NCBI GenBank assembly: GCA_946566415.1
Contig: CAMNWW010000170.1
Span: 1-5,352 of the forward strand
Origin: an uncultured Lachnospiraceae bacterium
Lineage (GTDB): Bacteria; Bacillota; Clostridia; Lachnospirales; Lachnospiraceae
Reading direction: 5' to 3'
Length of the DNA stretch: 5,352 nucleotides
Shown: in pieces, positions 1 through 4,332 of the stretch
Layout of the letters: every line of letters starts with the position of its first letter
Position numbering within the stretch: position 1 is the first letter of the stretch
The notes under the pieces: generated by a model
What the model saw: the letters and a program-made list of their open reading frames with translations, nothing else
Database searches by the model: none
Told to the model about the DNA's origin: nothing
Position numbers and translations under genes: made by a program

Positions 1-32
1 GAAAGGCAGTGATCGGGGATGTAAACAAATAA
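1..32 (+). CDS. C-terminal end of an unidentified upstream gene (partial)
   Basis: Reading from base 3, this frame gives KAVIGDVNK and a TAA stop at 30-32. The stop lies 4 bases before the ATG of the next gene, as expected for the end of an upstream operon member. The other two frames fit less well: one stops at base 12, the other runs into the next gene. Nine residues are too few to name a family. In clostridial genomes a thioredoxin/TlpA-like gene often precedes the CXXC protein and the 4Fe-4S protein found here, so that is the best guess, from context only. Confidence 0.4.
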   Translation, partial: KAVIGDVNK

Positions 33-36
33 AAAA

Positions 37-174
37 ATGCCTGTACGGTTTATCCGGCACGGGGTATTGATCACTTCGATTCTGTTTATCGTGATCGGCG
101 GTTTAAGGCAGGAGTATCTTGAAGTATTGCAAAAGGCGGTGAAAATATGTCTGGAATGCATTGGAATCGGATAA
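37..174 (+). CDS. Small CD1871A-family CXXC membrane protein
   Basis: This 45-residue ORF encodes one hydrophobic segment (about residues 9-22, GVLITSILFIVIGG), a short amphipathic stretch, and the C-terminal motif KAVKICLECIGIG with C38 and C41 as a CxxC pair. The tail and length match what I recall of the clostridial CD1871A family, a one-helix protein encoded just before a membrane 4Fe-4S protein. No biochemical role is established to my knowledge; the CxxC could be a redox pair or a metal ligand working with that neighbour. The ATG follows the previous stop by 4 bases. No strong Shine-Dalgarno is visible (GGGGA at 15-19 is rather far), so translation may be coupled to the upstream gene. 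Its 3' end overlaps the next gene by 28 bases in another frame. Confidence 0.8.
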   Translation: MPVRFIRHGVLITSILFIVIGGLRQEYLEVLQKAVKICLECIGIG

Positions 175-1055
175 AAATATCTTTTCAGCGGCGGGTACAG
201 CTTCTATCTGCCGTATTATTTAACGGATACGCTGCCGGTTTCCAAAAGGGGAGAATTTTCACAGGGAGCAGTAAAGCGTTCTGTGTCCCGGTCCTGAACT
301 GCTATTCATGCCCGGGCGCGCTGGGCGCCTGCCCGATCGGCGCTTTGCAGACGGCCTTGGGCGGAACACATCATTTTCCCTTTTATGTCCTGGGGACGCT
401 GATGCTTTTCGGAATCGTGCTCGGAAGAGTGGTCTGCGGCCTGCTTTGTCCCTTTGGCCTGGTACAGGATCTGATACACAAAATCCCGGCGCCGAAATGG
501 AAAGTGCCGAAAGGAATCGACAGACCGGCAAGATATATAAAATATGTCGTTTTGCTGATGACCGTAATCCTTCTCCCGGCTTTTTGGGTGACAAAATCAG
601 GGATCACCCCGCCCTATTTCTGCAAGTATATTTGTCCTGCGGGAACACTTAGCGGCGGTATCCCACATATGATAGCGAACCCGGGACTGAGGGAACTTGC
701 GGGGGCGCTCTTTGACTGGAAACTTATGGTATTGGCTGTGATTTTGGCGGCGTCTGTGTTTATCCACCGCCCGTTCTGCCGTTACCTCTGCCCTCTAGGG
801 GCATTCTACGCGGTATTTAACCGTTTCAGTTTTTACCAAATGCACCTCGATCAGTCAAAATGTATTGACTGTAAAAAGTGTGAGCATAGTTGTCCGATGG
901 CTGTAGAAGTCACAAAAAATATAAACAGCCCGGAATGTATCCGCTGCGGGAAATGCCGGGAGGTGTGTCCTGCCGGAGCAGTTTCTTCGGGATTTTGTAT
1001 TAAGGAAAAAACGGAGGAGGATGGGAAAAATCATTTGCCGAACAAATCACTGTGA
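147..1055 (+). CDS. Polytopic membrane 4Fe-4S binding protein (NapH/YccM-like)
   Basis: This 302-residue membrane protein probably moves electrons between the membrane and a partner redox protein. Cys-rich motifs run along its length: C46, then CYSCPGALGACP (C52, C55, C62); CGLLCP (C97, C101); CKYICP (C159, C163); CRYLCP (C211, C215). Two ferredoxin-type sites close it: CIDCKKCEHSCP (C239, C242, C245, C249) and CIRCGKCREVCP (C264, C267, C270, C274). Hydrophobic segments lie at about 78-98, 131-147 and 192-207. The repeated CxxxCP pairs plus two 4Fe-4S sites are typical of the NapH/MauN/YccM group with Fer4_5 domains. The start at 147 has GGCGGTG at 135-141 in front; ATG at 156 is an alternative. 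The partner and electron donor are unknown, though the adjacent CXXC protein is the obvious candidate. The last 25 bases overlap the convergent toxin gene. Confidence 0.85.
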   Translation: MSGMHWNRIKISFQRRVQLLSAVLFNGYAAGFQKGRIFTGSSKAFCVPVLNCYSCPGALGACPIGALQTALGGTHHFPFYVLGTLMLFGIVLGRVVCGLLCPFGLVQDLIHKIPAPKWKVPKGIDRPARYIKYVVLLMTVILLPAFWVTKSGITPPYFCKYICPAGTLSGGIPHMIANPGLRELAGALFDWKLMVLAVILAASVFIHRPFCRYLCPLGAFYAVFNRFSFYQMHLDQSKCIDCKKCEHSCPMAVEVTKNINSPECIRCGKCREVCPAGAVSSGFCIKEKTEEDGKNHLPNKSL

Positions 1056-1321
1056 GATCCGGTGCGGGATAGTGTCAGTACCAAAACGTTATCATCAATG
1101 CGGTATATAAGCAGCCAGTTTGGTAGGACATGGCACTCGCGGTGTCCAGTCCAGTTTCCACTCAAACTATGATCTTTGTTTTTCTCCGGGAGGGGAAGTC
1201 CCATGGCAAGTGTGGCAATTACATCCTCCAATAGCCCGATATTCAGTCCACGTTTCATTGCCAGCCTATAGTCTTTTTTAAATTGTGTGGTGGATTTAAC
1301 GGTATACTTAGTTTTCCTCAT
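1031..1321 (-). CDS. yafQ: Type II toxin, YafQ/RelE-family mRNA interferase
   Basis: This 96-residue protein fits the YafQ family, ribosome-dependent mRNA endonucleases of the RelE fold that block translation when freed from antitoxin. Family marks are the basic N-terminal helix (TQFKKDYRLAMKRG), PLP at 43-45, the core KDHSLSGNWTGHRECHVLPNWLLIYRI, and the C-terminal RTGSHSDLF. By alignment with E. coli YafQ from memory, the active-site positions are H51, H64, W69, H90 and F94. The YafQ aspartate D67 is asparagine here (N68), so reduced or altered activity is possible. The ATG overlaps the antitoxin stop (ATGA) and has no Shine-Dalgarno of its own, so translation is probably coupled. The 3' end runs 25 bases into the convergent Fe-S gene. 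Confidence 0.9.
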   Translation of the reverse strand: MRKTKYTVKSTTQFKKDYRLAMKRGLNIGLLEDVIATLAMGLPLPEKNKDHSLSGNWTGHRECHVLPNWLLIYRIDDNVLVLTLSRTGSHSDLFGK

Positions 1322-1596
1322 GATTTCAGGTCTGCGAACAGTTCGTCCAGATCAGTGTATCCTTTTACCGATGGATCTTTCGCAATCCTTTCCGCCTCTA
1401 GCATGGCGGCAACCGTCTCGCTGTTAGGCTGATTTAGAGAAATGTCAAAGGGAATGCGCCCTTCACGGAGCGACTGACGGACAAAAATGTTAAATGCTGT
1501 TGTCAGATTCATGCCGAGTTCTCCGAACAGTCTGTCGGCCTGTGCTTTCAGGTCTGAATCCATGCGGATGCTGATGTTTGTAGTAGAGCCAGCCAT
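1318..1596 (-). CDS. dinJ: RelB/DinJ-family antitoxin
   Basis: This 92-residue antitoxin should bind and neutralise the YafQ-like toxin encoded 4 bases into its 3' end, and repress the shared promoter. Residues 6-49 (TNISIRMDSDLKAQADRLF to REGRIPF) form the ribbon-helix-helix DNA-binding and dimer domain, with the LGMNLTTAFNIFVRQSL pattern typical of RelB/DinJ. The C-terminal part, about residues 60-92 (AMLEAERIAK, GYTDLDELFADLK), is the expected toxin-wrapping tail. An in-frame ATG further upstream (first base 1665) exists, but the start at 1596 follows a strong AGGAAAGGAG and begins where the family homology begins. The longer form would also initiate inside the promoter and operator region. 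Confidence 0.92.
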   Translation of the reverse strand: MAGSTTNISIRMDSDLKAQADRLFGELGMNLTTAFNIFVRQSLREGRIPFDISLNQPNSETVAAMLEAERIAKDPSVKGYTDLDELFADLKS

Positions 1597-1604
1597 ATAT
1601 TCAT

Positions 1605-1614
1605 CTCCTTTCCT
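1605..1614 (-). promoter_or_regulatory. Shine-Dalgarno of the antitoxin gene
   Basis: On the minus strand this reads AGGAAAGGAG, 8 bases before the ATG at 1596. It fixes that start over the longer alternative and should make the antitoxin well translated relative to the toxin, which has no such site. Confidence 0.8.
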
Positions 1615-1626
1615 GTTGGTGGTTAC

Positions 1627-1655
1627 AGTATATGCTATTTGCACGAAAATTACAA
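1627..1655 (-). promoter_or_regulatory. Promoter of the toxin-antitoxin operon
   Basis: On the minus strand, TTGTAA (1650-1655) is followed by a 17-base spacer and TATACT (1627-1632). The -10 lies about 30 bases before the antitoxin start codon. Both hexamers are near the sigma-A consensus. One copy of a direct repeat fills most of the spacer, as expected for autorepression by the antitoxin. Confidence 0.7.
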
Positions 1656-1671
1656 TGATTTGCACGAAAAA
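1637..1671. repeat. Two 14-base direct repeats, probable antitoxin operators
   Basis: ATTTGCACGAAAAT (1637-1650) and ATTTGCACGAAAAA (1658-1671) are identical at 13 of 14 positions and start 21 bases apart, two helical turns. The first covers the spacer between -35 and -10; the second lies just upstream of the -35. This suits side-by-side binding of ribbon-helix-helix antitoxin dimers or toxin-antitoxin complexes on one face of the DNA. That role is inferred from position; the repeat itself is seen directly. Confidence 0.65.
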
Positions 1672-1790
1672 CAGGAAAATTATTTTGCTTAAATGTTATT
1701 CCATCATACACAAGAGATCTCCTATCTGAAAAAGTTTGTATTCCGTCGGCATAATTCTCCGAAAAATAATGTAGTAAGGTGATCATATTC

Positions 1791-1813
1791 ACCGAAATCG
1801 CCGGATTTCAGGT
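1791..1813. repeat. Inverted repeat upstream of the channel promoter
   Basis: ACCGAAATC and GATTTC-A-GGT form a 9-pair stem with one bulged A around a GCCG loop. A weaker GGTGA/TCACC pair lies directly before it (1779-1794). The element ends 12 bases before the -35 of the channel promoter and has no following T-run on either strand, so it is not a typical terminator. A regulator binding site is possible but unproven. Confidence 0.4.
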
Positions 1814-1824
1814 AAACAATTTAA

Positions 1825-1853
1825 TTGACAGGCGTATGCGTGCTCCTTATAAT
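1825..1853 (+). promoter_or_regulatory. Fully consensus sigma-A promoter of the channel gene
   Basis: TTGACA (1825-1830), a 17-base spacer and TATAAT (1848-1853) match the vegetative promoter consensus at every hexamer position. Transcription should begin near 1860, giving a leader of about 58 bases before the ATG at 1918. Confidence 0.88.
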
Positions 1854-1863
1854 ATATTTTAAT

Positions 1864-1877
1864 CTGCCGCATGGCAG
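1864..1877 (+). other. Small stem-loop near the 5' end of the channel mRNA
   Basis: CTGCC-GCAT-GGCAG forms a 5-pair stem with a 4-base loop a few bases after the predicted transcription start. It is well clear of the ribosome site at 1901-1910, so it is more likely to protect the 5' end than to control translation. It is too small and simple to be called a riboswitch. Confidence 0.35.
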
Positions 1878-1917
1878 GCGCTTATTAAAGCTGTAGATCA
1901 GGAAGGAGAGCATTAAT

Positions 1918-2583
1918 ATGACGATAGAAATCACTGTGCTTAGCGTTATGGAAATTATAGGGACGATCGCATTTGCCTTTTCCGGCGCGATGGTTGCAGT
2001 CGAGAAAAAACTGGACCTGCTGGGGATTATCGTTCTGGCGGTCACGACGTCCGTAGGCGGGGGAATGTTCCGGGACATCTTGATAGGAGATCTTCCGCCG
2101 GTATTGTTCCGTAAGCCGATTTATGTGACAATCGCAGTGATAACGGCAATTCTTTTTTTCTGTATAGAAGGAACGAAAAAATTTGCCAGTCTGAGTCTTG
2201 GCCCTATCCATTACGATTGGCTGTTAAATCTGATGGATGCCACGGGGCTGGGTGCCTTTACGGTGGTAGGGGTAAATAAGGCTTTGAGTTCCGACTACGA
2301 TGAGTACGTCTTTTTGACTATTTTCCTGGGAGTTATTACAGGAGTAGGCGGAGGGCTTCTGCGGGATATGATGGCAAATAGGGTGCCTTCGGTTCTACGG
2401 GAACATATCTATGCCTGCGCCTCTATCGCAGGGGCGATATTCTATTGGTGGACAAGAAGTTTTCTGGGACCGGAGATATCCATGATCGTTAGCGCAATAT
2501 TGGTTATTGTAATAAGAGTGCTTTCAAAACACTATGACTGGAATCTGCCGCAGTGTAAGGTAGAAGAGGAAACGAGAAAATAA
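1918..2583 (+). CDS. TRIC-family cation channel protein (YadS/YicG-like)
   Basis: This 221-residue integral membrane protein belongs to the prokaryotic TRIC family (former UPF0126; E. coli YadS and YicG). The fold is an inverted pair of three-helix repeats plus a seventh helix. Both repeats carry the family's glycine kink and RD motif: SVGGGMFRDILIGDLPPVLF (GGG 47-49, R52, D53) and GVGGGLLRDMMANRVPSVLR (GGG 144-146, R149, D150). Hydrophobic helices lie at about 6-27, 33-48, 67-84, 100-119, 130-147, 164-180 and 186-202, followed by a short charged tail. Length is normal. Bacterial relatives form trimeric, potassium-permeable channels, but their physiological job is poorly known. The start is supported by GGAAGGAG at 1901-1908. 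The gene seems to be its own transcription unit. No clear terminator follows it; a LacI-type operator begins directly after its stop. Confidence 0.9.
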   Translation: MTIEITVLSVMEIIGTIAFAFSGAMVAVEKKLDLLGIIVLAVTTSVGGGMFRDILIGDLPPVLFRKPIYVTIAVITAILFFCIEGTKKFASLSLGPIHYDWLLNLMDATGLGAFTVVGVNKALSSDYDEYVFLTIFLGVITGVGGGLLRDMMANRVPSVLREHIYACASIAGAIFYWWTRSFLGPEISMIVSAILVIVIRVLSKHYDWNLPQCKVEEETRK

Positions 2584-2597
2584 TGAAACCGGTTACA
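2583..2597. promoter_or_regulatory. Operator O1 (LacI-family/cre-like)
   Basis: ATGAAACCGGTTACA is the first of three identical copies in this window. It is a near-palindrome around ACCGGT with a central CpG, the usual layout of LacI-family operators. It overlaps the last base of the channel stop codon and its centre lies 144 bases before that of the second copy. No good promoter sits beside it, so an auxiliary looping site for lacI control is the simplest role. It also fits the CcpA cre consensus WTGNAANCGNWWNCA. Confidence 0.75.
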
Positions 2598-2687
2598 AAA
2601 TTTGTGGAGTTTTCATAAAAAATAAGATGGCAGCAGGGGATAATATCAGGGGTTTTTGTGAAAAAGTACAGAAAAAGAAAAACATTA

Positions 2688-2717
2688 TTGACGAAAACTC
2701 AATAGTAGATTTATAAT
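2688..2717 (+). promoter_or_regulatory. Promoter of lacI and probably the sugar operon
   Basis: TTGACG (2688-2693), an 18-base spacer and TATAAT (2712-2717) make a strong sigma-A promoter. Transcription would begin at about 2724, inside the second operator, so repressor binding there should block initiation. The leader is about 40 bases. Confidence 0.8.
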
Positions 2718-2721
2718 ATAC

Positions 2722-2747
2722 CCAAGATGAAACCGGTTACATCTTGG
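2722..2747. promoter_or_regulatory. Operator O2, extended 26-base palindrome at the lacI start site
   Basis: The core ATGAAACCGGTTACA (2727-2741) sits inside a longer palindrome: CCAAGATG on the left and CATCTTGG on the right are exact complements, and only one pair in the 26 bases fails to match. It overlaps the predicted transcription start, the classic position for autorepression. In RNA the same bases could fold into a hairpin ending 7 bases before the ribosome site of lacI. Confidence 0.85.
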
Positions 2748-2752
2748 AAGCG

Positions 2753-2759
2753 ATGAGGA
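2753..2759 (+). promoter_or_regulatory. Ribosome site deciding the lacI start
   Basis: ATGAGGA lies 5 bases before the ATG at 2765. This favours 2765 over the in-frame TTG at 2744, which lies within the operator with no ribosome site, and over the ATG at 2753, which overlaps this site. Confidence 0.6.
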
Positions 2760-2764
2760 ATGAT

Positions 2765-3769
2765 ATGAAAAATATGACGATATCAGATATTGCGGCAAAA
2801 GCTGGGGTATCAAAAGCAACTGTATCAAGAGTGCTGAATTCTCCGGAGATGGTAGAAGGAAGTACAAGGGAAAAAATCGAATCAATCATGAAAGAGTACA
2901 ATTACACGCCGTCAGCGACGGCAAGGAACCTGTCAAAACAGGTATCTTCCACGGTGGGCGTGATTGTTCCGGAGATCAGCAACAGTTTTTTCGGAACACT
3001 TTTTTCGGGGATTGAGGAAATTACGAATAAAAATGGTCTTTCGCTTCTGTATTGCAGCAATGAGGACAATGAGAAGAAGGACCTTATGGCGCTCGAACTG
3101 ATGAAGACGCAGAGAGTAAGAGGAGTATTTTACGTTCCGGCCGTCAACTACCCGGCAATGGGGAAGAAAAAGAAAATCCAAAAAGAGCTGGAAAGCCTGG
3201 GATGTCCGGTGATCTGCATAGACAGGGATATAGCGCTTCCTTTTGATACAATTCATTTTGACGATCGGAAGGCCATGAAGAATGCGGTGATTTCGCTGGC
3301 GGAAGCCGGTCATAGAAGAATCGCGGTGATCAACGGCAACAGCGAGAGCAGTGTACTGGCGTCGGAAAGGTATGACGGTTATCTCGAAGGACTGAAGGCG
3401 GTCGGAATAGAAATGGACGAAGCATTTGTGTACCAGGGAGTATATAAGCAATCATACGCCTACCTGGCGGCAAAAGAGCTTTTTCAGAAAAAAGAACAGC
3501 CGACTGCCGTGATCACATGTAACAATAATCTTGGAAGGGGATATCTGCAGGCGGCAGCAGAGTGCGGCACGGCAGATTTATATACCCATGTGAGCCTGGA
3601 TAAAATCGAGATGCTTGACCTTTTGAAAATTCCTCATAATTATATTGAGCGGGATTCATACGAACTTGGGAAAAAGGCGGCGGAGCTTTTGATCAGCAGG
3701 ATCGCGTTTCCGGAAAAAAGGATTCAAAATATCCTGATGGAAGCTCCTCTTATCAGGGAGACCTATTAA
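2765..3769 (+). CDS. LacI-family transcriptional repressor of the sugar operon
   Basis: This 334-residue protein has the standard LacI/GalR layout and length. Residues 5-25 (TISDIAAKAGVSKATVSRVLN) are the helix-turn-helix. The hinge helix is at about 48-58 (TPSATARNLSK), with L56 placed for minor-groove insertion at a central CpG, which the three nearby ACCGGT operators contain. A periplasmic-binding-protein-like effector domain begins at about 63 (TVGVIVPEISNSFFGTLF). Likely ligand-pocket segments are NSFF (73-76), CIDRD (151-155), SERYDGY (200-206), CNNNLGRGY (252-260) and SLDK (277-280). The effector is probably the imported sugar or its phosphate, but this cannot be read from sequence. 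It is probably autoregulated through O2. Global CcpA is an unlikely identity, since the gene heads a sugar operon and the C-terminal half is divergent. Confidence 0.92.
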   Translation: MKNMTISDIAAKAGVSKATVSRVLNSPEMVEGSTREKIESIMKEYNYTPSATARNLSKQVSSTVGVIVPEISNSFFGTLFSGIEEITNKNGLSLLYCSNEDNEKKDLMALELMKTQRVRGVFYVPAVNYPAMGKKKKIQKELESLGCPVICIDRDIALPFDTIHFDDRKAMKNAVISLAEAGHRRIAVINGNSESSVLASERYDGYLEGLKAVGIEMDEAFVYQGVYKQSYAYLAAKELFQKKEQPTAVITCNNNLGRGYLQAAAECGTADLYTHVSLDKIEMLDLLKIPHNYIERDSYELGKKAAELLISRIAFPEKRIQNILMEAPLIRETY

Positions 3770-3776
3770 GGAAAAT

Positions 3777-3815
3777 GGCGGGATATCCCGCCGGCTTCCA
3801 GACAAATTTTTTTTT
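3777..3815 (+). terminator. Perfect palindrome with a displaced T-run; possible partial terminator
   Basis: GGCGGGATATCCCGCC (3777-3792) is a perfect palindrome 7 bases after the lacI stop and would form a GC-rich hairpin. A run of nine T (3807-3815) follows, but only after a 14-base gap, whereas intrinsic terminators have the T-run directly at the stem base. It may act as a weak terminator, a 3'-end stabiliser or an mRNA processing signal that sets lacI expression apart from the genes that follow. Confidence 0.4.
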
Positions 3816-3822
3816 GAGCTGT

Positions 3823-3837
3823 ATGAAACCGGTTACA
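3823..3837. promoter_or_regulatory. Operator O3 upstream of the isomerase gene
   Basis: This is the third identical ATGAAACCGGTTACA, 25 bases before the start codon of the RpiB-like gene and just after the T-run. No convincing promoter pairs with it: TTGAGC at 3814-3819 lacks a good -10. It may therefore act as a roadblock to read-through from lacI, as a looping partner of O2 about 1.1 kb away, or as the operator of a weak internal promoter. It also fits the cre consensus. Confidence 0.78.
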
Positions 3838-3840
3838 TTG

Positions 3841-3848
3841 AAAGGAGG
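3841..3848 (+). promoter_or_regulatory. Shine-Dalgarno of the RpiB-like gene, unusually distant
   Basis: AAAGGAGG is a near-ideal ribosome site but ends 13 bases before the ATG at 3862, longer than the usual 5-9. No closer in-frame start codon follows it. The in-frame ATG at 3823 and TTG at 3838 precede it and have no such site. Confidence 0.6.
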
Positions 3849-3861
3849 CAAGTCTGAAACA

Positions 3862-4332
3862 ATGAAACTGATTTTTGGATGTGATCCGGCAGCCTTTGGA
3901 TTTTATAAAAAGCTTGTTGGAGCTATGGAAAAGGAAGGATACGAAATCGAGGACGTAGGGTGTACGTCTTCTGAGGAGCCGGACGGCGGGAAGTTCGCTG
4001 AAATCGCGGAGATCGTAGCAAAGAAAGTGATTTCCGGAGAAGGAGATTACGGGTTCTTGATGTGCGGGACAGGACAGGGAATGGCAATGGCGGCCAATAA
4101 GATACCTGGTATCAGGGCGGTGCTCTGTTATGATATTTTACCGGCAGTGCTTAGCAAGAATGATAATAACGGGAACGTCTTATGCACGGGCGCCTGGATG
4201 ATGGAAAGAAAAGGATTGGACTTCACGGTTTCTATGATAAAAGCATGGCTGTTCAGCGGTTATACCGGTAAACATGAAGACGGGATGAAAGCTTTGGAAC
4301 GTCTGGACAACAAAAAATATGAGGTGAAATGA
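3862..4332 (+). CDS. Divergent RpiB/LacA/LacB-family sugar-phosphate isomerase
   Basis: This 156-residue cytoplasmic protein has the family's usual length and fold marks. The N-terminal strand is MKLIFGCDPAAFGFYKK with D8. The core is FLMCGTGQGMAMAANKIPGIRAVLC, with C68 at the catalytic cysteine position, the GTGxG phosphate loop, N79-K80 and R85. The family interconverts aldose and ketose phosphates. Against E. coli RpiB, recalled from memory, several substrate-facing positions differ: GCDH is GCDP (P9), the DYP segment is DGG (41-43), the ring-opening histidine (RpiB H99) falls at D101 in SKNDNN, and of two C-terminal arginines one is K137 and one is lost. A GCDP-type subgroup active on tetrulose phosphates exists as I recall, so ribose 5-phosphate is not a safe assignment. 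The start at 3862 is where homology begins. It overlaps the next gene by 4 bases. Confidence 0.85.
   Translation: MKLIFGCDPAAFGFYKKLVGAMEKEGYEIEDVGCTSSEEPDGGKFAEIAEIVAKKVISGEGDYGFLMCGTGQGMAMAANKIPGIRAVLCYDILPAVLSKNDNNGNVLCTGAWMMERKGLDFTVSMIKAWLFSGYTGKHEDGMKALERLDNKKYEVK

Larger units (their letters stand above)
1597..1917. other. Intergenic region between antitoxin and channel genes
   Basis: About 320 bases separate the divergent antitoxin and channel genes. It contains the toxin-antitoxin promoter and direct repeats at its left end, and a hairpin, a consensus promoter, a leader stem and a ribosome site at its right end. The AT-rich middle (about 1672-1790) shows no convincing gene. Short open frames there lack ribosome sites and recognisable protein features. 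Confidence 0.6.

Noticed and set aside
308..652. 114-codon plus-strand frame inside the Fe-S gene
   Set aside because: It runs in another frame of a gene with conserved Cys motifs throughout, and the translation shows no domain.
1597..1665. 23-residue N-terminal extension of the antitoxin
   Set aside because: It would start within the promoter and direct repeats, has no ribosome site, and precedes the strong AGGAAAGGAG that serves the ATG at 1596.
1601..1792. 63-codon minus-strand frame upstream of the antitoxin
   Set aside because: It spans the toxin-antitoxin promoter and operator repeats, has no Shine-Dalgarno, and its translation shows no recognisable domain.
2598..2687. Terminator for the channel gene
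   Set aside because: The region has A-rich and T-rich tracts and a short ACAAAATTTGT palindrome, but no GC stem followed by a T-run.
2744..2764. Earlier TTG start for the lacI gene
   Set aside because: It would begin inside the operator with no ribosome site. LacI-family homology begins at MKNMTISDIA, whose ATG at 2765 has GAGGA 5 bases upstream.
2933..3451. 172-codon minus-strand frame opposite lacI
   Set aside because: It lies wholly inside a well-supported LacI-family gene and its Arg/His-rich translation has no family features, as expected of an antisense shadow.
3775..3861. N-terminal extension of the RpiB-like protein
   Set aside because: The extension would be translated from the hairpin, T-run and operator. 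It has no family homology, and the good ribosome site lies downstream of those start codons.
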